64,000 bases of DNA from Rhodococcus sp. P-2 (GTDB taxonomy: Bacteria > Actinomycetota > Actinomycetes > Mycobacteriales > Mycobacteriaceae), in NCBI RefSeq assembly GCF_016598535.1, contig NZ_CP066779.1:2790001-2854000 (forward strand), in the 5' to 3' direction. A program made the translations under genes and the position numbers. This document shows, piece by piece, positions 17,946-27,168 of this stretch. The notes beneath the pieces are model-generated. The model saw nothing but the letters and a program-made list of their open reading frames with translations, was not told the origin of the DNA and did not search any database. Position 1 is the first letter of the stretch; the number at the start of each line of letters is the position of its first letter.

Positions 17946-18095
17946 GCCCCACAGGATAGTCGGCAGGGTTCGGGCCTAGTGGGCCTCGGGGAGGGTTCTC
18001 AGGCCAGTACGCCTGACGTGGGGGACGTCTGCGAGTTGCGCGACGGCTTGATCGAAAACCTTTCAGCACCACGCGCCATCCGGTAGACATCGACG

Positions 18096-19082
18096 GTGGA
18101 CACTTCGCGTTGGTATCGATCGTTCGCGGAAGTGGAGGCTCGAGGGAACTCCGCGATCTACGAGGAATGGGGCACCGGCGTATCGGAGGATCCAGCAGTC
18201 CTCGCTCTGATAGATCGGCTCCCAGAACCCCGCAGGCAACCCAACCTGATATTCGGGGCGTGCCGTCACCTCGGTGCCCCGGTCGCGCCGTATGCGTTGT
18301 TTCGCCGGTGGCTGAGCGACAACTGGTCCGAGGTGGAACAACTCGCGCAGACCAGGACTACACAGACGAATGAAGCTGGCCGCTCTGCCGTGTTGCTTCC
18401 CGTCCTCGGGTTGTTGAAGGGCCCGCTCTCCCTCATCGAAGTCGGTGCTTCGGCGGGCCTGTGCCTTTACCCTGACCGCTACAGCTTTCTCTACGACGGC
18501 ACAAAGTATCTGCATCCAGTCGATGGTCCGTCCACCGTTCTGCTGGAGTGTGCGACGACCGGCAGTCCGCCAATTCCGGAGAGAGTCCCAGACGTGGTGT
18601 ACCGGGCGGGCATCGACCTGAACCCACTCGATGTAGGCGACACAGACGACATGAGATGGTTGGAGAGTCTTGTGTGGCCGGAACAGGACCACCGCCGGCG
18701 GCGATTACGCGACGCAGCGGCACTCGCTCGTGTGGATCCGCCTCATCTGGTTCGCGGAGATCTTACGTCGGCTGTTACCGATCTCGTCGCACGTGCGCCA
18801 CGGGAAACAACGATCGTGGTCTTTCACAGTGCGGTACTCAACTATCTGATACCAACTGCCAGAGATGAATTCGCAGAAGCTGTTCACGCTTTGCCGTGTC
18901 GCTGGATAGCGAACGAAGGTCTCGGGGTTTTGCCCGAAGTCGATGCCAAGTTGACGGCATCACCAGAGGCGCGCCGTGGCAAATTTGTTGTCTCTCTTGA
19001 CGGCACACCCCGCGGGCTAGCTGGTGGCCATGGGCAGTTCCTCGACTGGTTAGACCAAACCCGCACGGCGCCAGCAGGTTAG
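18096..19082 (+). CDS. DUF2332 family protein
   Basis: A 328-residue protein of unknown function. The segment LSLIEVGASAGLCLYPDRYSF resembles the GxGxG-like nucleotide-binding entry of Rossmann methyltransferases and is the conserved core of DUF2332, so a SAM-dependent methyltransferase-like fold is possible (inference). A glutamate-glycine motif NEGLG lies near the C-terminus. The start is GTG 18096 without a strong ribosome-binding site. The 3' end overlaps that of the TetR gene by four bases in convergent orientation. It is a single gene. Confidence 0.75.
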   Translation: MDTSRWYRSFAEVEARGNSAIYEEWGTGVSEDPAVLALIDRLPEPRRQPNLIFGACRHLGAPVAPYALFRRWLSDNWSEVEQLAQTRTTQTNEAGRSAVLLPVLGLLKGPLSLIEVGASAGLCLYPDRYSFLYDGTKYLHPVDGPSTVLLECATTGSPPIPERVPDVVYRAGIDLNPLDVGDTDDMRWLESLVWPEQDHRRRRLRDAAALARVDPPHLVRGDLTSAVTDLVARAPRETTIVVFHSAVLNYLIPTARDEFAEAVHALPCRWIANEGLGVLPEVDAKLTASPEARRGKFVVSLDGTPRGLAGGHGQFLDWLDQTRTAPAG

Positions 19083-19699
19083 GTGTTGGGAAGTATGCCG
19101 TTCAGCACTATGTCGGCAAGAGAATCGGCAAACGGTCCCGGGTCCGAGACGTCACGAACCGACAGTGCGAAGATGGCCGCGCCCGCCATGATGTCGAGAA
19201 GAGCGTCGGCGTCGACGCCGCTTCGGATGTCGCCGCGCTCCCTCGCCGCCTCCAGTCGACGGTTCAGCTCGACTCTGACTCCGGCCAGTTGCCGCACCAC
19301 TAGAACGTCGCGCAATTCCGCGTTTGTTCGCACCTCGCTCATGAGCCCGGGCGCCGCGGCCCGGGTGGCAGGAGCGGCGAACAGTGCCACCGCGCCCTGC
19401 ACAAGCGCGCGAATCTGATCCGCGATCGTGCCCTCGGTGCCGAGTTCGGTGTCGATGTCCGCGCCTTGTTCGATGTCGAGCACCGGGTAGATCGCGTCGT
19501 TGACGATGTGTGCCTTCGACGGCCACCGACGGTAGATCGCCGGACGCCCCACTCCGGCACGCGTGGCGATGGCGTCGATGGACGTGCCCGCATACCCCTT
19601 TTCTTCCAACAGTTGCCTAGTCGCGTCCAGTACTGCGTCGTCGATTGCAGGGTTTCGCTGCGGGCCCAGGCGGTGCTGAGTCTCAAAATCTTTGGACAT
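19079..19699 (-). CDS. TetR/AcrR family transcriptional regulator
   Basis: About 206 residues from ATG 19699, which has AAGGGA ten bases upstream. The N-terminal helix-turn-helix is DAIATRAGVGRPAIYRRW, a textbook TetR recognition element, followed by a ligand domain ending with LADIVLNGILPNT. A perfect palindrome at 19757-19779 lies in the divergent gap, between this gene and the phosphotransferase operon, so it is likely autoregulatory and a repressor of that operon. The frame is open upstream to 19750, but that would enter the operator. Confidence 0.9.
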   Translation of the reverse strand: MSKDFETQHRLGPQRNPAIDDAVLDATRQLLEEKGYAGTSIDAIATRAGVGRPAIYRRWPSKAHIVNDAIYPVLDIEQGADIDTELGTEGTIADQIRALVQGAVALFAAPATRAAAPGLMSEVRTNAELRDVLVVRQLAGVRVELNRRLEAARERGDIRSGVDADALLDIMAGAAIFALSVRDVSDPGPFADSLADIVLNGILPNT

Positions 19700-19756
19700 T
19701 TTGGGCAAATCCCTTGCGGTATCGCTGTGATGGCCGTTACATTCTGTCACGGCTTT

Positions 19757-19779
19757 AGTCGATACATATTGTATCGACT
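19757..19779. promoter_or_regulatory. TetR operator candidate
   Basis: Two perfect 10-bp arms, AGTCGATACA (19757-19766) and TGTATCGACT (19770-19779), are separated by TAT. The site is 58 bases before the TetR start and 45 bases before the divergent phosphotransferase start. Its length and symmetry fit a TetR dimer site controlling both genes. Confidence 0.75.
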
Positions 19780-19823
19780 ATCGGCACGTGCGCATCGGCG
19801 CCACCGAACCACGAGGAGTGGTG

Positions 19824-21032
19824 ATGAACCTTCGAACCGAAACAGAAACCTCAGGCGAAGACCCCGACTACGCCGAATTCGCCAGGCCCGGCGAATCCCG
19901 CAACGACCCGGCAGAGATGCGACGCAGCCTCGAAGGCTGGCTTGCCACCGTGCTGTGGCGAGGCTCGAAACCTTCCGTGACCTCGGTCGAGATACCGGCC
20001 GCGAACGGCATGTCCAACGAAACTGTGCTTTTCGACGCGACGTGGATCGAGGACGGGGTTCGAGGTGAGCATCGCCTGGTCGCCCGCATCGCCCCGCGCG
20101 ACAGTGCGGTACCGATCTTCCCGTCGTACAACCTGGACCAGCAGTTTCGGGTCATGAGCGCCGTCGCGGCTCACACATCGGTGCCGGTCCCGCGGGTGTA
20201 CTGGTCCGAGAGCAACCCGGACGCGCTCGGCGGTGAGTTCTTCGTAATGGAACGGCGCGACGGCGAAATTCCGCCAGACGTCATGCCGTACACGTTCGGA
20301 TCCTGGCTCTCGGAGGCATCAGAGGACGACTGTTCTCGACTCCAGCAGTCATCGGTCCGGGTGCTCACGGAGTTGCACGCTATGGCCGATCCGCACCTGG
20401 CTCTCCCTGAGTTGTGCGGCGGCGGTGCCGAACCGACTGGGGCAGAAGCACTTCGCGCGCATCTTGAGGAGCAGCGCCGCTATTACGAGTGGGCAACCGC
20501 CGACGGACCAGGATCTCCGTTGATCGAGCGCGGTTTCGACTGGATCGAGGCGAACTTCCCCACCGATGCCGGTTCCGCAGTGCTGTGCTGGGGAGACTCG
20601 CGGATCGGAAACGTCATCTACCGCGACTTCGAGCCGGCGGCGGTCCTCGACTGGGAGATGGCCACACTGGGGCCGCGTGAGCTGGACCTCGGCTGGATGA
20701 TCTTCCAGCACAGGTTCTTCGAGGATCTCGCTGCCATGGCAGGCCTCCCCGGAATGCCGGACTTCTTGCGTCGTGAGGACGTGGCCGATGCCTACGGCTC
20801 GCTTTCCGGCCATCAGGCTGCGGACCTGGATTTCTACATCCTTTACGCCGCGCTGCGGCACGCGGTGATCATGTTCCGAGTACAAAGCCGCGCAGTGGCT
20901 TTCGGTCAGGCCGAACTCCCCGACAACCCGGACGAGATGATCCTGCACCACAAAACACTCGAAGCCATGCTCGACGGCACCTATTGGGAATCGCTCGCTA
21001 CGGCCCCGGTCGCACCAGGAGAAGCACGATGA
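19824..21032 (+). CDS. Phosphotransferase (aminoglycoside-phosphotransferase-like kinase fold)
   Basis: A 402-residue APH/ChoK-like kinase. The catalytic loop is CWGDSRIGNVIYRD, a variant of the usual HGDxxxxN in which tryptophan replaces the histidine; the metal-binding aspartate is in AVLDWEMATLGPRELDLGW. Upstream, LVARIAPRD carries the ATP-contacting basic residue. Family members in actinomycetes phosphorylate hydroxylated small molecules or acyl-CoA intermediates; this substrate is unknown. ATG 19824 follows GAGGAG. It overlaps the next gene by ATGA and is divergent from the TetR gene across a clear operator. Confidence 0.82.
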   Translation: MNLRTETETSGEDPDYAEFARPGESRNDPAEMRRSLEGWLATVLWRGSKPSVTSVEIPAANGMSNETVLFDATWIEDGVRGEHRLVARIAPRDSAVPIFPSYNLDQQFRVMSAVAAHTSVPVPRVYWSESNPDALGGEFFVMERRDGEIPPDVMPYTFGSWLSEASEDDCSRLQQSSVRVLTELHAMADPHLALPELCGGGAEPTGAEALRAHLEEQRRYYEWATADGPGSPLIERGFDWIEANFPTDAGSAVLCWGDSRIGNVIYRDFEPAAVLDWEMATLGPRELDLGWMIFQHRFFEDLAAMAGLPGMPDFLRREDVADAYGSLSGHQAADLDFYILYAALRHAVIMFRVQSRAVAFGQAELPDNPDEMILHHKTLEAMLDGTYWESLATAPVAPGEAR

Positions 21033-22192
21033 CACTGTCCCCGCTCGACGACTACCCCGTACATCAGATCGCCGAGACCATCCGCCACGTGGGCACCTCG
21101 GATCGAAACTTCTACGACCGCTACTACTTCAACTGCCATGCTGGCGTCGACGGCGACAGTGAGCCGCTGTTTCTCATCATCGGTCTTGGCCAGTACCCCA
21201 ATCTTGGTGTGTGCGATGGCTTTGCGGTTCTTCGGCGCGGCGACGACCATATCGTCTTCCGGGCATCCCGCGCCTTGGGTGACGATCGTATGGACCTGTC
21301 AGTAGGCCCGTTGAGGATCGAGATCATCGAGGGTCTGCACCGTCTGCGGGTGGTGTTGGACCCGAGTCCCGAAGCGCCGGACCTGAGCTTCGACCTCGCC
21401 TTCGAGTCCGACGGCCCCGCCAATCTCGAGGCCAGACACTTCCATCGCCAGCTCGAACGAGTCACCTTCGACACTCAACGATTTGTGCAGACCGGAACAT
21501 GGTCCGGATCCCTGACCGTCGACGGCGACGTCATCCCGGTCACCCCGGAGGTGTGGCGGGGTAATCGCGACCGATCCTGGGGTGTTCGACCGGTCGGTGA
21601 AGCGGAACCTCCTGGACGCAAGGCGGATCCGTCGATCGCCGGCAGCCAGAACTTCTTCTGGATCTACTCGATCATGCAATTCGGTGACTTCACCGTCGTC
21701 ACGGTCGTTCAAGAAGATCAGCAGGGACGCCGCATTCTGGAGGATGCGACGCGCGTCTGGGCAGATCGCTCGCGGGAGCCGGAGTGGTTGGGTCGACCGG
21801 ACCACCAGCTCACCTTCATTTCCGGTACCCGCGAGGTGAAAAGTGGCACTCTGTACTTCCGGCGCCCCGGTGCACCAGGCGAATCCGATCACATCCTGGA
21901 GATCACCTGCGAACCGATTCTGCCCAACTACATCGGTGTCGGCACGGGCTACGGACTCGAGCAGGATTGGCGCCACGGGATGTGGCAGGGCGAACTGGTG
22001 GTTCAAGGCCTGCGAGAAAAGGTTTCGGACATCGAACCGTGGAAGAAGATGCTGTGCCCGGTCGACAATTTGGCCCGGTTCACCCTTGTGGAAGACGGCG
22101 TAACTCGCACCGGGACAGGCTTGTTCGAGGTAGCAGTCATTGGGCCCCACCAGCGATACGGGTTTACCGGAATCGGTGACGTCGCACCGTAA
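21029..22192 (+). CDS. Conserved hypothetical protein (DUF7064/DUF7065-like)
   Basis: A 387-residue soluble protein with no signal peptide and no known catalytic motif. It has many beta-rich segments and conserved-looking tryptophan-rich stretches (VWRGNRDRSWGVRP, NFFWIYSIMQFGDF). Proteins like this occur beside APH-like phosphotransferases in actinomycetes, which matches the ATGA overlap seen here. It may bind a hydrophobic ligand (inference from beta-rich, lipocalin-like composition). It is the second gene of the TetR-controlled operon. Confidence 0.65.
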   Translation: MTLSPLDDYPVHQIAETIRHVGTSDRNFYDRYYFNCHAGVDGDSEPLFLIIGLGQYPNLGVCDGFAVLRRGDDHIVFRASRALGDDRMDLSVGPLRIEIIEGLHRLRVVLDPSPEAPDLSFDLAFESDGPANLEARHFHRQLERVTFDTQRFVQTGTWSGSLTVDGDVIPVTPEVWRGNRDRSWGVRPVGEAEPPGRKADPSIAGSQNFFWIYSIMQFGDFTVVTVVQEDQQGRRILEDATRVWADRSREPEWLGRPDHQLTFISGTREVKSGTLYFRRPGAPGESDHILEITCEPILPNYIGVGTGYGLEQDWRHGMWQGELVVQGLREKVSDIEPWKKMLCPVDNLARFTLVEDGVTRTGTGLFEVAVIGPHQRYGFTGIGDVAP

Positions 22193-22228
22193 CCACAGCT
22201 CACCAACCACAAAGAGAGGTACTGCCAC

Positions 22229-23173
22229 ATGTCCACACGCTCACGAATGTTGTTCGCTCGCACTGCGAAGGCCGCCGCCCTTGTTGTCACCGGAGGTCTG
22301 TTGCTTGCTGCTCCCGCCACGGCCATCCCGCTCGACCTGGGTTCTCTGAACACGGGATCGCTCGGATCCGTCGATCTCGGCTCGCTCGATCCTGTCCTCG
22401 CGCCGACGCCGAACTTGGCCTCCGTGGCCAACTTTCGCGACGTCGCCGGCAACGACGGGAGGGGATACGCCACCGTCGACGGCTCACACCTCAAGCGCGG
22501 CGTCATCTACCGATCCAATGCGCTGACCGCGACCAGCGACGCAGACAAGGCGACGCTCACCGGCCTCGGACTTGCCGACGCCTATGACCTGCGTGGTGCA
22601 ACCGAGATCTCCAACCCGTTCATCGGTGGCGCGGACAAGCTCCCGGACGGCGTGACGTACACGAACATTCCGATCGAGTTCAAGGATCTGACCCAGCTCG
22701 CGACGACGATCAAGTCGCCGGAGGAGGCCAAGCAGTTCCTGGTCGATACCAACCGCAGTTTTGTCACCGATCCCGTGCGCCGCGCCGGCTTCAAGCAGGT
22801 TCTCTCGGACATCGCTGCTGGTGACGGGGTGCAGTTGTTCCATTGCACTTCAGGTAAGGACCGCACGGGTTGGACCGCGATGCTGTTGCAGTCCATTGCC
22901 GGTGTCCCCGCCCAGACGATCATGGACGACTATCTGTTGAGCAACACCTACCTTCAGGCGACCAACGAGAAGATCCTTGCGCAGATCTCTCAAGCCCTGA
23001 GCCCGCAGGTGGCGACCAACCTCGAGCCGGCCCTCGGTGTCGACGCGTCGTATTTGGAAGCTGGACTCGCGCAGATAGCCAGCGATTACGGAACCGTCGA
23101 CAGCTACCTCACCGAAGGTCTGGGACTCACTCCGGACACGATCGCACTTCTGAAGGTCAAGCTAGTCGGCTAG
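22229..23173 (+). CDS. Secreted tyrosine-protein phosphatase (PtpB-like)
   Basis: A 314-residue exported enzyme. A signal peptide covers residues 1 to about 32 (ending PATA). The catalytic P-loop is HCTSGKDRTG with Cys206 and Arg212, the CX5R form used by the PtpB/Siw14 group that dephosphorylates tyrosine, serine and phosphoinositides. NFRDVAG at 69-75 is the other hallmark of this family. It starts at ATG 22229 behind GAGAGG, 36 bases after the previous gene, and so could be the third gene of the TetR-linked operon. Secretion and any host or wall target are inference. Confidence 0.88.
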   Translation: MSTRSRMLFARTAKAAALVVTGGLLLAAPATAIPLDLGSLNTGSLGSVDLGSLDPVLAPTPNLASVANFRDVAGNDGRGYATVDGSHLKRGVIYRSNALTATSDADKATLTGLGLADAYDLRGATEISNPFIGGADKLPDGVTYTNIPIEFKDLTQLATTIKSPEEAKQFLVDTNRSFVTDPVRRAGFKQVLSDIAAGDGVQLFHCTSGKDRTGWTAMLLQSIAGVPAQTIMDDYLLSNTYLQATNEKILAQISQALSPQVATNLEPALGVDASYLEAGLAQIASDYGTVDSYLTEGLGLTPDTIALLKVKLVG

Positions 23174-23183
23174 TTTCACGCTG

Positions 23184-23759
23184 CTAGAACCGTTGAACGA
23201 ACGAGTACCAGTCGCCGTCGAACTCCTGGTAGCCGATGTCGCCGTCATGGCGGGGCGTGCCGAGATATGGTGCGCCGTCCGGTAAGTATGCCAATCCGAT
23301 CGGATCGATCAGACCACCCTCGATATGGAAGCGGCACCCGTTGCCGACCGGCCAGACCTGCAGGACCCGGTAGACGCCAATTGTTTGGTTTTCCAACGAC
23401 TTCTGGCAATCCGCGGCCACTGCTTCGAGGGAGTCTTTCGACAGTGCAAACGCAACATGCGAAGGGACGGACAACGTCACGAGCGCGCCGGTGACGAGGA
23501 CTATCACCGGCGCGATCGTGCTCAAACGCAAGGTTTTGTACTTCATCCAACCAATCAGGCTGAGTATCAACCACACTCCACCCAAACCGAGCAACACTGA
23601 GGCGGCGAGTGCAAAGAATGGAAAGTACACAACCGGCGGCATGAAGGACCACACGATGACGCCGCACGTGAGAGCGACAAGCACTGCGGTGACAATCGCA
23701 GTCGCCTTCCACCAGGATGCCGGACCTCCACGCTCAGTTGTCGGATCACCATCGGTCAT
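23184..23759 (-). CDS. Hypothetical membrane protein
   Basis: About 191 residues from ATG 23759. Three to four hydrophobic helices lie near residues 18-36, 42-66 and 80-100, followed by a soluble C-terminal domain that probably faces outside, with two cysteines (ADCQKSL, NGCRFHIEGG) that could form a disulfide. No family is recognised. It stands alone, convergent with the PTP gene (10 bp between stops) and divergent from the acetyltransferase. Confidence 0.6.
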   Translation of the reverse strand: MTDGDPTTERGGPASWWKATAIVTAVLVALTCGVIVWSFMPPVVYFPFFALAASVLLGLGGVWLILSLIGWMKYKTLRLSTIAPVIVLVTGALVTLSVPSHVAFALSKDSLEAVAADCQKSLENQTIGVYRVLQVWPVGNGCRFHIEGGLIDPIGLAYLPDGAPYLGTPRHDGDIGYQEFDGDWYSFVQRF

Positions 23760-23905
23760 CGGACAACCCTTGCACAAGGCGGTAATTGTGGGGTGGCAAC
23801 GAATCGAATTCCCACTGATTTATGTCGAGGCCGTCGTGCGTGATTCGAGAATCGGTGCTTTCCAGCATTAGCTATCGCTCTGATGCCGGAGGGTATGGTC
23901 GGATT

Positions 23906-24370
23906 GTGAACCAGGATCTGATCATTCGCCGCTACCTACCCTCGGATGAGGACGTGGTCGTCGACCTGTGGTCGAATGCTGCCCGTGAAGCCCATCCGTT
24001 CCTTGTGGGTGAGGGAACGGGCGATCGGGAGCAGAAGATGCGTGAGGTCTATCTGATCCAGGCCGATAATTGGGTGGCTGAGCACAACTCCGAAGTTGTC
24101 GGCCTGTTGGGAATGATCGGCTCCGAAATCGGGGGACTGTTCGTCGCGCCGGCATCACAGGGGTTGGGAGTCGGGAGGGCGTTGGTCGAACACGCCACCA
24201 CCATGCACGACGAGGTGACACTCGAGGTTTACACACTCAACGATCGGGCCCGCAGGTTCTATGCGCTGATGGAGTTCGAAGAAGAGGGGCGTCGACTCGA
24301 CGCCGAGACCAACCATGAATTGATCACCCTGCGTCGTACGGCGCGAGACTCCTCCGTCACTCGGCCATGA
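23906..24370 (+). CDS. GNAT family N-acetyltransferase
   Basis: A 154-residue acyltransferase of the GNAT fold. The acetyl-CoA pyrophosphate loop is QGLGVGRA (residues 85-92), preceded by the strand GGLFVAP and followed by LEVYTLNDRARRFYALMEF, the usual motif B. It transfers an acetyl group to an unidentified amine. GTG 23906 is used; the GGAGGG is 12 bases away, so spacing is loose. Its stop overlaps the next ATG as ATGA, which couples it to the following hypothetical gene. Confidence 0.85.
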   Translation: MNQDLIIRRYLPSDEDVVVDLWSNAAREAHPFLVGEGTGDREQKMREVYLIQADNWVAEHNSEVVGLLGMIGSEIGGLFVAPASQGLGVGRALVEHATTMHDEVTLEVYTLNDRARRFYALMEFEEEGRRLDAETNHELITLRRTARDSSVTRP

Positions 24371-24975
24371 GGGGTACGGATGAGCCCAGCACGGGCCTGA
24401 CATTGTGCACAGATCTGACGGCTACCGATTGGCTGGTCGATCAGGATCTGCCTTGGTATCAGTTGGCAGGGCGCGGCCCGATCGGATTTCCGAAGTATGC
24501 GCGCTTACGGTTCATCCCAGATCCGAGTTTTCCCGGTCAGAAATCGAATGATGTCGATTTCGATCAGACCGGGCCGGAAGAGAAAGTGCTGATCGGCTTT
24601 GCCCTGGATGTGTTGTCCAGTTACACAACCACACCCGACGAGTGCTATTTCTGCATGTGGACCGGGTGGGGGTCGGCAGTCGGTGATGACGTTCCGCGGT
24701 TCGAGATCCCCAATCGTGACTACTGGCTCTTGCGTGGAACGCTTGCCGACTACGCCGATTGGAGCGTGGAGAACTCAGCTCGTTGGCCGTGGGGTTCTTC
24801 CCCTGATCCGGCCTTCATCTGGCCGGCGGATCATGCATGGTGCATAACCAATGATGTCGACCCACATTTCGCGATCATCGCCGCCCCTGAGGAAGCGATC
24901 ATTCGAATTGTGGCCGATTCGCGGATCGATGCCGTCCTCGACGACCCGGATATCGTTCCGCCGTATTGGCACTGA
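24367..24975 (+). CDS. Hypothetical protein
   Basis: A 202-residue soluble acidic protein without signal peptide or recognised domain. It is rich in tryptophan, tyrosine and proline, with aromatic stretches such as CYFCMWTGWGS and DYWLLRGTLADYADW. The sequence layout resembles uncharacterised actinobacterial proteins. It overlaps the acetyltransferase by four bases and ends seven bases before the end of the convergent gene at 24983. Any role with the acetyltransferase is guesswork. Confidence 0.6.
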   Translation: MRGTDEPSTGLTLCTDLTATDWLVDQDLPWYQLAGRGPIGFPKYARLRFIPDPSFPGQKSNDVDFDQTGPEEKVLIGFALDVLSSYTTTPDECYFCMWTGWGSAVGDDVPRFEIPNRDYWLLRGTLADYADWSVENSARWPWGSSPDPAFIWPADHAWCITNDVDPHFAIIAAPEEAIIRIVADSRIDAVLDDPDIVPPYWH

Positions 24976-24982
24976 CGACCGA

Positions 24983-25480
24983 TCACGGCCAAGTCTCGAG
25001 TTCGACTACCAGCGTGTTCCAGCGGACGCCGAAATTTGTGGGGACCTGACCCGTCTCGCAGTACACCGTCGGCCCGTCGAAGACGACGTTGAAGAGACCG
25101 GAATGAATTGTCGTCAAGAGTGTTTCGTGTTGAACGAGGTGGCCGGGCCGCGCTTTCACCCGCACGCGCCCGGTGGGCTCAGTGCGGTATTGCGTCCAGA
25201 GATAGCGATCCCACACCAGGCAACCTCTCAACCGCACCTCGCCGACGCTTCCGACATCGTCGCCGATCAGTGTCGTAAATCCGTGTCCGAGATGGGCTAT
25301 GTGCTCAGTGCGGCCGTCGATTGTCACGGTCGCGATGCGTGCATCGATTTCGCAGCACACCTCGGCAGGAAGGTCCAACATTTCGGGACTGGCCCAGTAG
25401 GTCGTCGGTTCGCACGTATCGCCAGGCATGGGGGTGTCGCGCCACGGTTCGAGATCCTCGAGCATCCAGAGTTGCGCCAC
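24983..25480 (-). CDS. Hypothetical protein
   Basis: A 165-residue soluble protein not matched to a known family. The sequence is beta-rich, with paired cysteines in VCCEID and a C-terminal FGVRWNTLVVELETWP. It carries no signal peptide or membrane segment. It lies 21 bases downstream of the MpaB-like gene on the same strand, so the two are probably co-transcribed. Short spacing and normal codon use argue that it is real. Confidence 0.6.
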   Translation of the reverse strand: MAQLWMLEDLEPWRDTPMPGDTCEPTTYWASPEMLDLPAEVCCEIDARIATVTIDGRTEHIAHLGHGFTTLIGDDVGSVGEVRLRGCLVWDRYLWTQYRTEPTGRVRVKARPGHLVQHETLLTTIHSGLFNVVFDGPTVYCETGQVPTNFGVRWNTLVVELETWP

Positions 25481-25501
25481 CGTTCGAGTATCCCAACGCG
25501 T

Positions 25502-26398
25502 CTACGCTTGGGCTTGTTGGTCTGCCTGCAGGTGCTTGACCGGGCACCCCGTGGGGAAGGTGCCGAGGTCTTCGACCTTGTATCCGTTCGGGTAGCTGCG
25601 GATGTTGGGCAGCTCGCGGGCGAATTTCCGCTTCGTGCGCACCGGGAAGAACCGCAGCAGACGCGCGCGGACTTTCAGCGCGCCGCGTGAGACGACGCGC
25701 ATCGCGGTGCTCGGGTGCTTGTAGTGGAAGGCGTCGAGTAGGTGATCGTCCATGAGGGCGAAGGCGAATCCCTTGACCAGAGCCTTCGGCGCCAGATTGT
25801 TGGGCGGGAAGGTGCACATCAGATCGAGGGTGGAATCGGCGACCGCCCGAGCGCCGGGGTCGAATGAAAAGTGTTTGCGCTCATAGTCATCGAGAAGTCT
25901 GACGAACCCCTCGTAGGTGTCCGGCGTGTCCTTGATGTTCATGTACCTGCCCAAGTGGCGGTAGTAGTTCGTCGACCCGACGATCTCGTTCTCGGTCATC
26001 TTTCGCCAGCCGTACTCGTCGAGCCATCTGACCGGGGTGACGACGAAGGTGGCCAGAACGTAGAGCATGTCGTCGTTGGAGATGTCGTACGAACCGTGCA
26101 TCTGGTTCATTCGACGCACGCTCTTGCGGCCTTCGGTGCTGCTGAGGCCGTGCTCGAGGATGGCGTCGAGGATCAGGCTGGTGTCGTCGTAGCGCTTCTG
26201 AACCTTGTCGGTGAACTCCCCGGTGGAGAAGAGAACTTTGCCGATCGAGGGAACGGCGTACGTGCGAAAAAGGGCGAAGCTGAGCGCCTGATTGATGTCC
26301 CAGGGAAACTCTTGCGCCGCGAGAATGCGCGACATCTCTTCGTAATCGGTTTCGGGATCGAGTCGATCCGTGCGACTGCGGAGGTCGTAGCGCTTCAT
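25502..26398 (-). CDS. MpaB-like oxygenase family protein (DUF2236)
   Basis: A 298-residue protein of the DUF2236 group, which includes the rubber-degrading latex-clearing protein Lcp and the fungal MpaB oxygenase; members bind b-type heme. The expected arginine/histidine-rich helices are present (DDTSLILDAILEHGLSST, ERKHFSFDPGARAVAD). There is no export signal, so it is probably cytoplasmic, unlike Lcp. ATG 26398 follows GGGAG. It is divergent from the secreted protein at 26570. Substrate unknown. Confidence 0.75.
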   Translation of the reverse strand: MKRYDLRSRTDRLDPETDYEEMSRILAAQEFPWDINQALSFALFRTYAVPSIGKVLFSTGEFTDKVQKRYDDTSLILDAILEHGLSSTEGRKSVRRMNQMHGSYDISNDDMLYVLATFVVTPVRWLDEYGWRKMTENEIVGSTNYYRHLGRYMNIKDTPDTYEGFVRLLDDYERKHFSFDPGARAVADSTLDLMCTFPPNNLAPKALVKGFAFALMDDHLLDAFHYKHPSTAMRVVSRGALKVRARLLRFFPVRTKRKFARELPNIRSYPNGYKVEDLGTFPTGCPVKHLQADQQAQA

Positions 26399-26569
26399 CT
26401 GAACACTCCCTGGGACTGGTCTGCGCGCGGCAGAGGTAGGTGTGAGCTGCACCACCGACTGTAGTTCTGACAACACGCGTTGTCTAGGGGGTGTGAATAG
26501 TCGACTGTCCATCGTTTCGGGCGTTGTACCAGGGGTATCCGGAAAGTGTTGTCGACCCGAGGAGCAGCT

Positions 26570-27028
26570 ATGAGCGTCACACGCACGGCCGGGGTTTTCG
26601 CGGCCATCGGACTACCGATTGCCGCGAGCGTCATGTTCGCCGGAGTCGCCTCGGCTGATCCGCCCCATCCTTTCGGTGGCGCCGCCGTCACTATCGGGTG
26701 TCCGAATCAGGGGTCGCTGGCATCGCTGACCGGACTCACCGGCCAGTCCGGGCCAGAGTCCAATCCGCCCATCGCCAAGGGTGACATCCGCTTCGATTCG
26801 TTCCCGGCAGCTGCGCCCATCCCGGCGGCGGGTCAGGTGACCGTTGCGTGGGTCAACACCGACACGGGCAAGTCCGGAATCGTCGACCTGGTCGGTACTT
26901 ACCCGTACTTGTCCGCGACGGTGAACACCGGCGTCGGCAATGTCGTTGCGACGGCATTCGGTTCGATCAACTGGGGCAGTAGTCCCATCTGCCAGTCGAA
27001 TCCGACGATCGGCAGGTTCATAGCCTGA
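26570..27028 (+). CDS. Small secreted hypothetical protein
   Basis: A 152-residue exported protein. Residues 1 to about 29 form a signal peptide ending VASA with DPPHPF as mature N-terminus. The mature part is compact and beta-rich, with cysteines in IGCPNQG and SPICQSN that probably pair. ATG 26570 follows GAGGAG. It resembles small mycobacterial/rhodococcal cell-envelope proteins of unknown role. It stands alone, divergent from the MpaB-like gene. Confidence 0.72.
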   Translation: MSVTRTAGVFAAIGLPIAASVMFAGVASADPPHPFGGAAVTIGCPNQGSLASLTGLTGQSGPESNPPIAKGDIRFDSFPAAAPIPAAGQVTVAWVNTDTGKSGIVDLVGTYPYLSATVNTGVGNVVATAFGSINWGSSPICQSNPTIGRFIA

Positions 27029-27118
27029 TCTATACGGCGTGAACGGGCACAGGGTTGGCGGTATCGCGTGATTATCTGTCATCTCGGAGATACCGCTGTG
27101 TCCGCGTCATCCCATATT

Positions 27119-27149
27119 CTGAAACATGTTATTTGAAAGCATATTTCAG
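27119..27149. promoter_or_regulatory. AT-rich inverted repeat before the XRE gene
   Basis: CTGAAA (27119-27124) and TTTCAG (27144-27149) face each other across a 19-bp AT-rich spacer, 20 bases before the XRE regulator start. The local AT content is higher than in the surroundings. It may be the promoter with an autoregulatory operator. Confidence 0.35.
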
Positions 27150-27168
27150 GGATGGAAAAGGTGGCGAC

